A stretch of DNA of 64,000 nt from Flavobacterium haoranii (GTDB lineage Bacteria; Bacteroidota; Bacteroidia; Flavobacteriales; Flavobacteriaceae): contig NZ_CP045292.1 of assembly GCF_009363055.1 (NCBI RefSeq), positions 1,178,001 to 1,242,000 of the forward strand. The letters are read 5' to 3'. The notes under the pieces were generated by a model, which did not search any database, was not told where the DNA came from, and saw only the letters and a list, made by a program, of their open reading frames with translations. Made by a program: the position numbers and the translations under genes. Below, piece by piece: positions 10,186-19,250 of this stretch (its first letter is position 1; each line of letters begins with the position of its first letter).

Positions 10186-10766
10186 ATGGAAGAAAAAAAG
10201 AAAAATCCTTGGAACAAAACCAATCAATGGAGTGAAGAATTAGATTTACTTCATAGTATTTTAAGAAAAACTCCTCTAGTCGAAATGACAAAATGGGGTG
10301 GTCCAACTTATACTTACAACGGTAAAAATGTGGTTGGAATTGGAGGATTTAAGTCGTATTTTGGAGTTTGGTTTTTTAATGGCGTTTTCCTTAAAGATGA
10401 TAAAAATCTTTTGATTAATGCTAATGAAGGAACTACCAAATCTTTACGACAAATGCGATTTAATTCAAAAGAAGAAATTGATGAGAAAATAATCTTAGCT
10501 TACGTAACTGAAGCAATAGCTATTGAAGAAAAAGGATTGGCAATAAAAAAGAGAAAAAAGAAACTGTTATTTCTGAGTTTTTTGAAAATTTTCTAAATGA
10601 AAATTCAGTTTTAAAAAAGCAATTTGAAAGCCTTTCTCCTTATAAACAAAGAGAATATTTAGAATTTATTGATACTGCTAAACAAGAAAAAACAAAACTA
10701 TCCCGACTAGAAAAAATAAAACCTTTACTTGTTGAAGGTAAAGGTCTTAATGATAAATATCGTTAA
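10186..10766 (+). pseudogene. YdeI/OmdA-like (DUF1801) protein, frameshifted
   Basis: The first 120 codons from the ATG at 10186 encode a DUF1801-type domain (WSEELDLLHSILRKTPLVE, WGGPTYTYNGKNVVG, GFKSYFGVWFFNGVFLKD), a small iron-chaperone-like fold. The frame then runs into two in-phase A_AAA_AAG runs (10545-10551, 10554-10560) and stops at 10596. In the -1 frame the sequence continues as a typical YdeI C-terminus (FESLSPYKQREYLEFIDTA) to a stop at 10764-10766. One missing base restores a protein of about 193 residues. The intact length and the conserved tail make the two-frame reading secure. Confidence 0.8.
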
Positions 10767-10774
10767 TTTTTCTT

Positions 10775-10846
10775 TGTCATTCTGAATGAAGTGAAGAATC
10801 TTTTTACTAAAATTATGAGATTTCTCGACTTCGCTCGAAATGACAT
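10775..10846. repeat. Intergenic imperfect palindrome, dispersed-repeat type
   Basis: TGTCATTCTGAATGAAG at the left and TTCGCTCGAAATGACA at the right form an imperfect palindrome around GAGATTTCTCGACTTCGCTCG. As I recall, near-identical elements are common in flavobacterial intergenic DNA. It lies between the YdeI-like gene and the convergent yajC, where it could also end transcription. Confidence 0.5.
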
Positions 10847-10857
10847 AGATTAACTTG

Positions 10858-11130
10858 TTATTTCTTCTCGTTTAATTTAGCACTCATTTCCATTGAAATT
10901 GCTGACTTTTCCATTTTAATTTTTCCTGCCATAGTTTCGATAACTACAGTCGAATCTGCCATTTCAGCTATTTTCCCATGAATTCCAGCTTTGGTAATAA
11001 TTTTATCACCAACTTTTAAAGCGGCTTCAAATGCTTTTTCTTTTTTAACTCGTTGTTGTTGTGGACGTATTAATAAAAAATAGAAAATTGCTACCATAAG
11101 TAACAACTGACCTATCATCATTGGACTCAT
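10858..11130 (-). CDS. yajC: Preprotein translocase subunit YajC
   Basis: Accessory inner-membrane subunit of the Sec translocon (SecDF-YajC). 90 residues: a single N-terminal membrane helix (GQLLLMVAIFYFLLIRPQQQR) followed by the conserved cytoplasmic tail with GDKIITKAGIHGKIAEM and a Lys-rich end. Length and layout are exactly those of the family. Last gene of a tight minus-strand cluster nusB - DUF1573 - yajC (6 bp after the DUF1573 stop). Confidence 0.94.
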   Translation of the reverse strand: MSPMMIGQLLLMVAIFYFLLIRPQQQRVKKEKAFEAALKVGDKIITKAGIHGKIAEMADSTVVIETMAGKIKMEKSAISMEMSAKLNEKK

Positions 11131-11136
11131 AATCTA

Positions 11137-11592
11137 TTATTGTTTTGGATTAACATTTGCTTTAATTGAAAAGGCTTCGCTACCATTTTCAGTATTTGTT
11201 GTTAGGGTAACCGTTTTGTTTTGTTGCCCTGATTTACCAGCTGAATTAAAAGAAACTTTTATAGGTGCAGATTCTCCTGGTTTAATTGGTTGTTTAGGAT
11301 AATCTGGAACTGTACAACCACAACTTGCTTTAGCATCTGAAATTAATAAATCAGATTCTCCATTATTTGTAACTGTAAATTCTGTTTCAACAACATCTCC
11401 TTCTGTAATTGTCCCAAAATCATATTCTGCTTTATCAAAAGATACTTTTGGCAATTTAGTAGCTAATTCTTTTGCTGTCTCTACTGCTTTAATATCTTCT
11501 TCAGTAATTTTACTTTTAGCAGCATCATTACAAGATACTAAACCAATAATTAATGAAAACGATGCGATTGATAATAAGTTTCTTCTTTTCAT
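11137..11592 (-). CDS. DUF1573 lipoprotein
   Basis: 151 residues. Signal peptide with a lipobox (IIGLVSC, Cys at 21) so probably an outer- or inner-membrane lipoprotein, then one DUF1573 Ig-like domain with the hallmark ASCGCTVPDYPKQPIKPGE. This domain is widespread in Bacteroidetes surface and periplasmic proteins; its function is unknown. It lies between nusB (16 bp) and yajC (6 bp), almost certainly in one transcript. A paralogue is at 46158. Confidence 0.88.
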   Translation of the reverse strand: MKRRNLLSIASFSLIIGLVSCNDAAKSKITEEDIKAVETAKELATKLPKVSFDKAEYDFGTITEGDVVETEFTVTNNGESDLLISDAKASCGCTVPDYPKQPIKPGESAPIKVSFNSAGKSGQQNKTVTLTTNTENGSEAFSIKANVNPKQ

Positions 11593-11608
11593 TTTTTTAT
11601 TTTTAAAT

Positions 11609-12550
11609 TTATAATAAACCTCTTCCCGCTTTATTTAAACGGTTTTCATTTTTAAATTCTTTTACAAGATTATCTAAAATTCCGTTTATAAAAATACTAC
11701 TTTTTGGTGTAGAATACTCTTTGGCAATTTCTAAATATTCGTTAATTGTTACTTTTACCGGAATTGATGGGAACTTTAACAATTCGCAAATTGCCATTTT
11801 TAAAATAATAGTATCCATTTCTGCAATACGTTCAGCATCCCAATTCGGAGTTTTATCTATATATTCCTTAGAAAGTTCTTGCTCATTTAAAACCGTTTTT
11901 CTAAATAAACTTTTCACGAAATCTTTATCGTCTTCGTCTTTGTATAAAGCTGAAACTCTAAAAATATCATCTTCCGATTTTAAACTTTTAATTTGTTTTA
12001 AAATTAAAGTATTTACAGAAGCTAAATCGTCTACCCAGGTTAACTTATAATCTTCGATATAATCATAAAGTTTTTCATTTGGCGCAATAACTTCCGAAAA
12101 TAAATCGGCTACAAAATATTTATCATCATTAAAATTACTTTCCGTTTTGCTCATGTAATCTTGATAAATAGTACTTGCTTTTACTTCTTCTAATAAAAGT
12201 AAAATAATATCATCATTGCGTTTCCAGTTAGAAATACTATTTTCTTCTAAAGCATTTTCGATATTACCTGAATTAACTAATAATCGTAAAACTTTATTAT
12301 TGATAAATTTTTTGTTTGGATTGCGTTCTTCTTTTGTTGCTAAATGCTTTTTAGAAGCCAAATCAAGATATTCTTCTTCTTTGTTACGAATTTCTATTAA
12401 TGCTGCAACCAATAACAAGTAGAGATCTTGCATGTTTTCAATACTTTGAAATAAGAATTTTTCTTCCTTTTCAAGATTATCTGATTCGTGTTGATGCATG
12501 GCATAAATGCTTTGCATTACTTTAATTCGTATATGTCTTCTGTTTAACAT
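11609..12550 (-). CDS. nusB: Transcription antitermination factor NusB
   Basis: 313 residues, about twice the E. coli protein; the long N-terminal half is usual in Bacteroidetes. The N-terminus (LNRRHIRIKVMQSIYAMHQ) is the typical NusB start that contacts boxA RNA with NusE, and the C-terminal helical bundle ends WDAERIAEMDTIILKMAICELLKFPSIPVKVTINEYLEIAKEYS-like with INGILDNLV. Functions in rRNA antitermination. It heads a minus-strand operon with DUF1573 and yajC. A hairpin (12580-12605) lies in its upstream region. Confidence 0.94.
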   Translation of the reverse strand: MLNRRHIRIKVMQSIYAMHQHESDNLEKEEKFLFQSIENMQDLYLLLVAALIEIRNKEEEYLDLASKKHLATKEERNPNKKFINNKVLRLLVNSGNIENALEENSISNWKRNDDIILLLLEEVKASTIYQDYMSKTESNFNDDKYFVADLFSEVIAPNEKLYDYIEDYKLTWVDDLASVNTLILKQIKSLKSEDDIFRVSALYKDEDDKDFVKSLFRKTVLNEQELSKEYIDKTPNWDAERIAEMDTIILKMAICELLKFPSIPVKVTINEYLEIAKEYSTPKSSIFINGILDNLVKEFKNENRLNKAGRGLL

Positions 12551-12579
12551 ACTTACTTTAAGAACTTTAAAAAATTAAG

Positions 12580-12605
12580 AAAGCGAAAGATTACTCTTTC
12601 GCTTT
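12580..12605 (-). terminator. 11-bp stem between dehydrogenase gene and nusB
   Basis: AAAGCGAAAGA / TCTTTCGCTTT, a perfect 11-bp stem with a 4-nt loop. On the minus strand it is followed after a few bases by a T6 run (CTTAATTTTTT), so it can end the dehydrogenase transcript. A TATTTTTG promoter-like element (12607-12614 on the minus strand) lies just upstream of it, which would place the hairpin inside a nusB leader. Confidence 0.65.
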
Positions 12606-12630
12606 GCAAAAATACAATATTATTTAAAAA

Positions 12631-13737
12631 TTACTTGTTTTGTAATTCATTTTTTCTGTCTTCAATTCGCTTTTGAGCTATTGATAATGCAGCAGCATGT
12701 GTTGTTACATTATTTTTATCAGCAAAATCAAAAATTTCTAAAGCAGTATTGTAAATGTTTTCAGTTTTCTCCATTACTTGAGCTTTTGTCAAGTTCGCTA
12801 ATTCTGAATATACATTAATTACACCACCTGCATTAATTAAGAAATCTGGCGCATATAAAATTCCTTTTTCCTTAAGAATTTTACCATGTTTTAATTCATT
12901 TGCTAATTGGTTATTTGCAGCACCTGCAATTACTTTTGCTTGAATTTTATCAATGGTGTCGTCATTAATAGTAGCACCTAAAGCACAAGGAGCATAAATA
13001 TCAACATCGGCAGCATATAAATCGGCTCCTGTAAAGATTTTCGCACCATATTTTGAACCAACTTGGTGTACTCTATCTTCGTTGATATCAGTAATTGAAA
13101 CAATAGCACCACTTTCTGTTAAGTGTTGTACTAAAACCTCACCTACGTGACCAATTCCTTGAACTAAAACGCTTTTTCCTTCTAAATTATCAGAACCAAA
13201 TTTGTACTTAGCTGCAGCTTTCATTCCCATAAAAACTCCGTAAGCTGTAACAGGAGAAGGGTTACCTGAACCACCTCTTTCTACTGAAATTCCAGCAACA
13301 TGCTTTGTAACATTATTTACAATATCCATGTCTTTAGTCTCCATTCCTACGTCTTCAGCTGTAATATATTTTCCTGATAAAGAATCAACAAACTGACCGA
13401 AACGAGTCATTAATTCAGGAGTTTTTTCAGTTTTAGCATCACCTATAATAACAGCTTTACCTCCACCTAAATTTAATCCAGAAATTGAATTTTTAAAAGT
13501 CATTCCACGAGATAAACGCAAAACATCGTTTAATGCTTCCCACTCGTTTGTATATTTCCACATTCTAGTTCCACCTAATGCTGGACCTAAAACGGTATTA
13601 TGTATACCGATAATTGCTTTTAAACCTGTATCTTTGTCGTAGCAAAATACAACTTGCTCATGACCGTCAAAAGACACTTGACCAAAAACCGGATCTACTT
13701 TGTGAAGCTCACTAGTAGTTAATAAATCTGCTGTCAT
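12631..13737 (-). CDS. Glu/Leu/Phe/Val family amino-acid dehydrogenase
   Basis: NAD-dependent oxidative deaminase, most like leucine dehydrogenase, which would start branched-chain amino-acid breakdown. 368 residues. The N-terminal substrate domain contains PALGGTRMW and the catalytic-lysine loop LGGGKAVIIGD near 90; the conserved Asp is in TAEDVGMETKDM. The C-terminal Rossmann domain has the VQGIGHVGE dinucleotide motif near 195. Length fits leucine rather than glutamate dehydrogenase (about 420-450). Monocistronic on the minus strand. Confidence 0.9.
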   Translation of the reverse strand: MTADLLTTSELHKVDPVFGQVSFDGHEQVVFCYDKDTGLKAIIGIHNTVLGPALGGTRMWKYTNEWEALNDVLRLSRGMTFKNSISGLNLGGGKAVIIGDAKTEKTPELMTRFGQFVDSLSGKYITAEDVGMETKDMDIVNNVTKHVAGISVERGGSGNPSPVTAYGVFMGMKAAAKYKFGSDNLEGKSVLVQGIGHVGEVLVQHLTESGAIVSITDINEDRVHQVGSKYGAKIFTGADLYAADVDIYAPCALGATINDDTIDKIQAKVIAGAANNQLANELKHGKILKEKGILYAPDFLINAGGVINVYSELANLTKAQVMEKTENIYNTALEIFDFADKNNVTTHAAALSIAQKRIEDRKNELQNK

Positions 13738-13925
13738 GCTGTAAAATTTTGAAAATTATTCAATAAATGTATGCAATATTACGAATAAATTTAATTTGTT
13801 TCAATTTTTTATATTTTTTTAATAATATGACAATACAAATCATGATGTTAATATTAACCAAAAGTTCATTTTTGTTGGGCTTTAATTTATAATTTTACTA
13901 AAAAATTGCTTTTTTATCTACATAA

Positions 13926-15692
13926 ATGAAAGAATTACAATATTTAAATAAATATCTCCTCAAATATAAATTCCGCTTTTTATTTGGGATTTTGATTACA
14001 ATTGTTGCCCAAATCATAAAACTATTTGTTCCTGAGTACATTGGAGATTCAATTGCTTTGGTACAAAAGTTTATAGAAAACTCTCAAACCAATACAAGCG
14101 AACTTTTTTCTGCAATCTTAGAAAAATTTATCTGGGTTTTAGTGGTAACTATTGTTGCAGGTTTTTTTACTTTTTTAATGCGTCAAACCTTAATTGTAAT
14201 GTCGCGTTATGTTGAGTTTGATTTAAAAAATGAAGTTTACAAACATTATCAAGTTTTATCGCAAAGTTTTTATAAGCGCAATAGAACTGGAGATTTAATG
14301 AATCGTATTAGTGAAGATGTTAGTAAAGTGAGAATGTATGTTGGTCCGGCTGTAATGTATTCCATCAATACCTTTATAACGTTTGTAACAGTAATTGTTT
14401 ACATGTACAACATTTCTCCTCGATTAACTATTTATTCATTATTGCCATTACCGCTATTATCTTATGGGATTTTCAAAATAAGTTCGGAAATTCATAAAAG
14501 AAGTGGAGCATTTCAAAAGAATTTATCGACGCTTTCTTCATTTGCACAAGAAATGTTTTCTGGAATTAGAGTTATCAAAGCTTATGCTATCGAACCTCAA
14601 AAACTAAATGAATTTGGGGAACTTACCGTAGACAGCAAAAAAAAGGCTATGGACCTAGCGAAAGTGAACTCGCTTTTTGGTCCCTTAATGATATTGTTAA
14701 TTGGCTTGAGTAATTTAGTTGTAATTTACTTTGGTGGTTTAATGTATATGGAAGGAAGTACAGAAATTAACGACCTTGGAAAGATTGCCCAATTTATGCT
14801 ATACATTAATATGCTAACTTGGCCAGTTGCTTCATTAGGTTGGGTTTCTTCTTTAATTCAAGAAGCAGAAGCTTCACAAGAACGAATTAATGAATTTTTA
14901 AAAGAACAACCTGATATTAAAAATAATAATCCTGAATCTTCTCATATAAGCGGAAAAATCGAATTTAACAATGTAAGCTTCACTTATGACGATACTAATA
15001 TTGAAGCTTTAAAAAACATTTGTTTTACAGTAAATAAAGGAGAAACGTTAGGTATTTTAGGAAAAACAGGTTCTGGTAAATCAAGTATTTTATCACTTAT
15101 CAGTCGCTTGTATGATACTACAAGTGGAGACATATTTATTGACAACCAAAATATTAAAAATTTAAACTTATACAGTTTAAGAGATGCCATCAGTGTTGTT
15201 CCGCAAGATGCCTTTTTGTTTTCCGATTCAATTAAAAACAACATCAAATTTGGTAAAGAAGATGCAACGGATGAAGAAATTGAAGATGTTGCAAAAAAAG
15301 CTTTGGTTCACCATAACATTATGGAATTTACTAACAAATATGATACTGTTTTAGGCGAAAGAGGAATTACATTATCTGGCGGACAAAAACAACGTGTTTC
15401 AATCGCAAGGGCTTTAATTAAAAATGCTCCTGTTTTACTTTTAGACGATTGCTTAAGCGCTGTAGATACAGAAACCGAAGAAGCTATTTTAAATAATTTA
15501 ACAGAATTTTGTAAAGACAAAACAACACTAATTGTTAGTCATAGAATTTCATCTGTTAAAAATGCAGATAAAATTATAATTCTAGACGATGGTAAAATAA
15601 TACAGCAAGGAACTCATAATCAATTATTAGACGAAGAAGGATATTACAAAGAATTATATTTAAAACAATTGTCTGAAAAAGAAATTGTATAA
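13926..15692 (+). CDS. ABC exporter, half-transporter (membrane plus ATPase)
   Basis: 588 residues. N-terminal six-helix exporter domain (about 15-310), then an ATPase domain with Walker A GKTGSGKSS near 380, Q-loop VVPQDAF, signature LSGGQKQR near 482, Walker B VLLLDDCLSAVD near 502 and the switch histidine VSHR. After the Walker B aspartate comes Asp instead of the usual catalytic Glu (DDCLS rather than DEATS/DEPTS), as in the degenerate sites of some heterodimeric exporters. The substrate is unknown; lipid or drug export is possible. The next gene follows after about 65 bp. Confidence 0.9.
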   Translation: MKELQYLNKYLLKYKFRFLFGILITIVAQIIKLFVPEYIGDSIALVQKFIENSQTNTSELFSAILEKFIWVLVVTIVAGFFTFLMRQTLIVMSRYVEFDLKNEVYKHYQVLSQSFYKRNRTGDLMNRISEDVSKVRMYVGPAVMYSINTFITFVTVIVYMYNISPRLTIYSLLPLPLLSYGIFKISSEIHKRSGAFQKNLSTLSSFAQEMFSGIRVIKAYAIEPQKLNEFGELTVDSKKKAMDLAKVNSLFGPLMILLIGLSNLVVIYFGGLMYMEGSTEINDLGKIAQFMLYINMLTWPVASLGWVSSLIQEAEASQERINEFLKEQPDIKNNNPESSHISGKIEFNNVSFTYDDTNIEALKNICFTVNKGETLGILGKTGSGKSSILSLISRLYDTTSGDIFIDNQNIKNLNLYSLRDAISVVPQDAFLFSDSIKNNIKFGKEDATDEEIEDVAKKALVHHNIMEFTNKYDTVLGERGITLSGGQKQRVSIARALIKNAPVLLLDDCLSAVDTETEEAILNNLTEFCKDKTTLIVSHRISSVKNADKIIILDDGKIIQQGTHNQLLDEEGYYKELYLKQLSEKEIV

Positions 15693-15759
15693 AAAATTGG
15701 TTTATAATTTTTTTTTTAGATTTTTGAAACACTAAAACCACTAATTGAAAGATTGGATT

Positions 15760-16125
15760 ATGAGAGAAAATGAAATGTTAGAAAAAGAAGAAATCTTTTC
15801 TAAAGTATTAAGAGCTGGTAGAAGAACATATTTTTTTGATGTAAGATCTACAAAAGCAGACGATTACTACATTACAATTACTGAAAGCAAAAAATTTACT
15901 GAAGAAGATGGTTCTTACCACTTTAAAAAACACAAAATTTATTTATACAAAGAAGATTTTGCTGCTTTCCAAGAGATTTTAACTGAAATGACTGATTTTG
16001 TAGTTTCTCAAAAAGGAGAAGAAGTAATTTCAGAAAGACATCAAAAAGATTTTAAAAGAGAAAGTTATTCTACTGAAGGTTCTTCAACAGAAAGCTTTAC
16101 CGATATTAGTTTTGAAGATATTTAA
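15760..16125 (+). CDS. DUF3276 (PUR-type) nucleic-acid-binding protein
   Basis: I prefer the ATG at 15760 (MRENEMLEKEEI) over the one at 15745, because family members begin with this sequence; that gives about 121 residues. The core is the PUR-like domain (FSKVLRAGRRTYFFDVRSTKADDYYITITESKKF...KHKIYLYKEDF), followed by a low-complexity Ser/Glu/Thr tail. The fold binds single-stranded nucleic acid in the PUR-alpha family; in Bacteroidetes the role is not established. Possibly co-transcribed with the ABC exporter; ended by a strong hairpin at 16141. Confidence 0.85.
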   Translation: MRENEMLEKEEIFSKVLRAGRRTYFFDVRSTKADDYYITITESKKFTEEDGSYHFKKHKIYLYKEDFAAFQEILTEMTDFVVSQKGEEVISERHQKDFKRESYSTEGSSTESFTDISFEDI

Positions 16126-16140
16126 TTGAAACTTAAATAT

Positions 16141-16171
16141 AAAAAAGTCCAACAATTGTTGGACTTTTTTA
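16141..16171 (+). terminator. Terminator after DUF3276 gene
   Basis: AAAAAAGTCCAACAA / TTGTTGGACTTTTTT, a perfect stem with almost no loop; symmetric, so it may also serve the convergent CsaA-like gene. Confidence 0.85.
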
Positions 16172-16217
16172 TTTTAGAATCTGAAACAAGTTCAGATTGA
16201 CAAAATATTTATAGCTT

Positions 16218-16562
16218 TTATGCCATTCTTAAACCGTTTTCTACTTTAAAATTAGGCGAAAGTAATACTACATCTTTATCGTCGCCTACAATTCCTAAAA
16301 CTAGACATTCACTCATAAACTTGCCAATTTGCTTTTTAGGAAAATTTACAACCGCAATTATTTGTTTTCCAATTAACGCTTCCTTTTGATAGCGTTTTGT
16401 AATTTGTGCCGATGATTTTTTAATTCCTATTTCTGCACCAAAATCTATATGTAATTGATAAGCTGGATTTCTTGCTTCTGGAAAATCATTTACTTCCAAA
16501 ATAGTTCCTACCCTTATATCTATTTTTTCAAAATCTTGCCAAGTTATTTCTTCTTTTATCAT
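16218..16562 (-). CDS. CsaA-like tRNA-binding protein
   Basis: About 114 residues from the start MIKEEITWQDFEKIDIRVG; an in-frame ATG 18 bp upstream (16580) is less likely. A single OB-fold tRNA-binding domain as in CsaA and the C-termini of MetRS and PheT: DIRVGTILEVNDFPEARNPAYQLHIDFG, SSAQITKRY, GKQIIAVVNFPKKQIGKFMSECLVLG. Bacillus CsaA is a dimeric tRNA-binding protein with export-chaperone activity. The full domain is present. Confidence 0.9.
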   Translation of the reverse strand: MIKEEITWQDFEKIDIRVGTILEVNDFPEARNPAYQLHIDFGAEIGIKKSSAQITKRYQKEALIGKQIIAVVNFPKKQIGKFMSECLVLGIVGDDKDVVLLSPNFKVENGLRMA

Positions 16563-16661
16563 GATTCCTTTTTTATTCAAATTTAAGAAAATTCATCGCT
16601 TTTGTAACATTCTCTATACAATTTCGTATAACAACTATAACTTCTAATTTCCAAACCAAAA

Positions 16662-17222
16662 ATGGCGCAAACTCCATCAAATATGTTAGCTCTTGGAACA
16701 AAAGCTCCTGATTTTAATTTACCAGCAACTAATTTTAATCAACATTTTTCATTTAAAAATATAAAAGGTAACAAAGGAACACTAGTAATCTTTATTTGCA
16801 ATCATTGTCCGTTTGTGCTACATGTTATTGAAGAAATTGTAATGATTGCGAACGATTATCGCGTTCAAGGAATTGGTGTAGTTGCAATTTCAAGCAATGA
16901 TGTGGTGAAATATCCACAAGATGCACCTGATAAAATGGCAGATTTTGCATTGGAACAAAAAATAGATTTCCCTTATTTGTTTGACGAAACGCAAGAAGTT
17001 GCCAAAGCTTATGATGCCGCTTGTACACCGGATTTTTATTTATTTGACAATCAAGATAAACTAGTTTATCGTGGACAATTAGACGATTCTCGTCCAGCAA
17101 ATGGTATTCCAGTTTCGGGAAGTGATTTGCGTAATGCAATTGATGCTATTATTTACAATAGAAAGATAAATGATATTCAAAAACCAAGTATTGGTTGTAA
17201 TATTAAATGGAAGTCTTCTTAG
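16662..17222 (+). CDS. Thioredoxin-fold peroxiredoxin-like protein
   Basis: 186 residues, AhpC/TSA type thioredoxin fold of the PRX-like group: LGTKAPDFNLPATN at the start, ICNHCPFVLHVIEE near 47 (a CxxC variant, Cys-Asn-His-Cys), a long central helix region, CTPDFYLFD with the cis-Pro near 123 and YRGQLDDSRP. No signal peptide, so cytoplasmic. Family members are putative thiol peroxidases or redoxins. Single gene, no close partner. Confidence 0.88.
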   Translation: MAQTPSNMLALGTKAPDFNLPATNFNQHFSFKNIKGNKGTLVIFICNHCPFVLHVIEEIVMIANDYRVQGIGVVAISSNDVVKYPQDAPDKMADFALEQKIDFPYLFDETQEVAKAYDAACTPDFYLFDNQDKLVYRGQLDDSRPANGIPVSGSDLRNAIDAIIYNRKINDIQKPSIGCNIKWKSS

Positions 17223-17293
17223 AGTTCAGTATCCAGTTTTCAATATCTGGTCGCTGTAGACCTTAATAAGCAAAGTTTACATTTAAACTACGA

Positions 17294-17794
17294 TTATTTC
17301 CTCTCCAAAACTACTTCAACTGGACTATTTGTTCTTCTACCGAACATTTTAGCTTTTTCATTTTCTGAAGAACATAAAATATAAAGATTAAAACTTTGTA
17401 AAGGAAGAATTTGAGTTTTATAAAGTCCATTAACATCTTCAATCTTTACACTAAAGTTTTCAATTGGAAATGTATTATTAACAGACAAAAAATATTGGTC
17501 TTGAGCATAAGGAAAGAAGTAACGTTCTTTTTCGCTTTCCTTACTAATCAAGTAATTTTGAGTAAACAAAAGCGGTTTATTGGCGTTATTCCAACTGTAT
17601 TTATTATTGATATTTAAAACCTCAACATTATTTTCATCAACAATTGAAATTTTAAGGTTTTTAATATTTTCTGTTTTGCCATTTTCGTGAACATCTACTA
17701 CAATGTAAGATGTAAAATCATATCCACAATGCGGTATTTGTCCTATTGAAAAAATAGAAAAAAGAGGAAAGAGGAAAGAAAATAGATTCTTCAT
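17294..17794 (-). CDS. Secreted hypothetical protein
   Basis: 166 residues with a signal peptide (MKNLFSFLFPLFSIFSIG). The mature part opens IPHCGYDFTSYIVVDVHENGKTENIKNLKISIVD, with a later IEDVNGLYKTQILPLQSFNLYILCSSENEK, a pattern of beta strands like a carboxypeptidase-regulatory or Ig-like domain. Not a family that I recognise. It is 46 bp downstream of the cytochrome gene on the same strand. Confidence 0.6.
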   Translation of the reverse strand: MKNLFSFLFPLFSIFSIGQIPHCGYDFTSYIVVDVHENGKTENIKNLKISIVDENNVEVLNINNKYSWNNANKPLLFTQNYLISKESEKERYFFPYAQDQYFLSVNNTFPIENFSVKIEDVNGLYKTQILPLQSFNLYILCSSENEKAKMFGRRTNSPVEVVLERK

Positions 17795-17840
17795 ATAAAA
17801 AATTGACTCGCATTTATTGATATACCACGAGTTTTAAAAA

Positions 17841-18152
17841 TTATTTCATCGTTACATAGTTGTAAACTAACTCACGTTCTTCATCAGAAATTTTAGCTTT
17901 TTTTTGCATGCGTAACATAATGGGTTGCCATTCTTCAACTGTAAAATCTTCAACTGCTGGAAGTTTATGACATCTTCCACATTTTCCTTCATAAATAGAT
18001 TTCCCTTGAGCTAACTCGGGAGTTAATTCTACAACCTCTAATACAGCAATAGGTTTTGTTTTTGTTTCCGTTTTAGCAACGGCATTTTTACTAGAAGAAC
18101 ATGATGCTAGTAATGTTAAATCTACAATAATGCTTAATAATTTAGTTCTCAT
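17841..18152 (-). CDS. Small c-type cytochrome lipoprotein
   Basis: 103 residues. N-terminal signal with a lipobox (LTLLASC, Cys near 18), a Lys/Thr-rich spacer, and a single haem-attachment motif CGRCH near 60, with a likely distal Met in PIMLRMQKK. Probably a membrane-anchored periplasmic electron carrier. Seen: lipobox and CxxCH. Inferred: the redox role. The domain is shorter than a standard class I cytochrome c but typical of small Bacteroidetes members. Confidence 0.85.
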   Translation of the reverse strand: MRTKLLSIIVDLTLLASCSSSKNAVAKTETKTKPIAVLEVVELTPELAQGKSIYEGKCGRCHKLPAVEDFTVEEWQPIMLRMQKKAKISDEERELVYNYVTMK

Positions 18153-18190
18153 AGTTTATTGATTTGGGTAAAAATAGTTATTTTCAAAAC

Positions 18191-18223
18191 AAAAAATCCC
18201 AAAATATAAAATTTTGGGATTTA
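18191..18223 (-). terminator. Terminator after cyclophilin-FKBP gene
   Basis: AAATCCCAAAAT / ATTTTGGGATTT stem with a T6 run on the minus strand, 27 bp after the stop of the 18250 gene. Confidence 0.8.
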
Positions 18224-18249
18224 ATTTATCATTTAAAATAGTTTTAAAA

Positions 18250-19182
18250 CTATTTCACGTCCATTAATTCAACATCGAAAACTAAAGTTGCATTTGGAGG
18301 AATTACACCACCAGCACCTCTACTTCCATACCCTAAGTAAGACGGAATCACAAAACGAGCTTTATCACCTACTTTTAAAAGAGCAATACCTTCGTCCCAT
18401 CCTTCAATTACTTGACCAACTCCTAAAGTAAAATCAATTGGTTGTTTTCTTTTGTATGATGAATCAAAAACTTGTCCGTTTTCTAATGCACCTTGATAGT
18501 GAACTGATACTTTTTTACCTTTTTCAGCTTGTTTACCACTTCCTTTTTGAATGATTTGGTAACGTAAACCACTTTCTGTTTTTTGGAAACCAGCAGCTAA
18601 TTTTTCTAAAGCTTCTTCAGCTAATCTTTTTTGTTCAGCAATTCTTTTTTCTCTAGAACCTTCAAAAGTTCTGAAAGCTTCAATTGCGTTCCAGTTTTTA
18701 GCCTCATCTCCTACTCTAACAATTTCGATAGATTCTATAGCATCTCCTTGAGCGATTGCATCTACAACATCTTGTCCTTCAACAACATGTCCAAAAACAG
18801 TATGTTTTCCATCTAACCAACCTGTTTCAACATGAGTAATAAAAAATTGAGAACCATTAGTTCCTGGTCCAGCATTTGCCATAGATAAAACTCCTGGTCC
18901 ATCATGTCTTAATTCTGGATGAAACTCATCATCAAAGTTGTAACCAGGTCCACCTGTTCCTTGCCCTTGAGGACAACCTCCTTGAATCATAAAATCAGGA
19001 ATAACACGGTGAAATTTTAATCCATCATAGTAAGGTTTTCCCATTGGACGAGCCGAATTCTCTAATTGTCCTTCTGCTAAACCAACAAAGTTACCAACAG
19101 TTCCTGGTGTTTTATCGTGAGTTAATTTAACCAAAATACTACCTTTTGGTGTATTAAATTTTGCGTAAATTCCGTCTTGCAT
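18250..19182 (-). CDS. Cyclophilin-FKBP fusion peptidyl-prolyl isomerase
   Basis: About 310 residues from the start [14 protein letters not shown] (19182); a longer start at 19209 adds nine residues. Residues 1-165 are a cyclophilin domain with [24 protein letters not shown] and [10 protein letters not shown]. Residues 175-205 form a charged helical linker ([18 protein letters not shown]). The C-terminal FKBP domain has [28 protein letters not shown] and [22 protein letters not shown], with the Tyr, Asp, Trp and Phe pocket residues kept. There is no signal peptide, so it is cytoplasmic. Two unrelated isomerase folds in one chain. Confidence 0.93.
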   Translation of the reverse strand: MQDGIYAKFNTPKGSILVKLTHDKTPGTVGNFVGLAEGQLENSARPMGKPYYDGLKFHRVIPDFMIQGGCPQGQGTGGPGYNFDDEFHPELRHDGPGVLSMANAGPGTNGSQFFITHVETGWLDGKHTVFGHVVEGQDVVDAIAQGDAIESIEIVRVGDEAKNWNAIEAFRTFEGSREKRIAEQKRLAEEALEKLAAGFQKTESGLRYQIIQKGSGKQAEKGKKVSVHYQGALENGQVFDSSYKRKQPIDFTLGVGQVIEGWDEGIALLKVGDKARFVIPSYLGYGSRGAGGVIPPNATLVFDVELMDVK

Positions 19183-19250
19183 CGTTTTAATAATTAAATT
19201 TGAATGCAAAATTACGATTTTCTATTCAAAATAGAACATATTAAAATATA

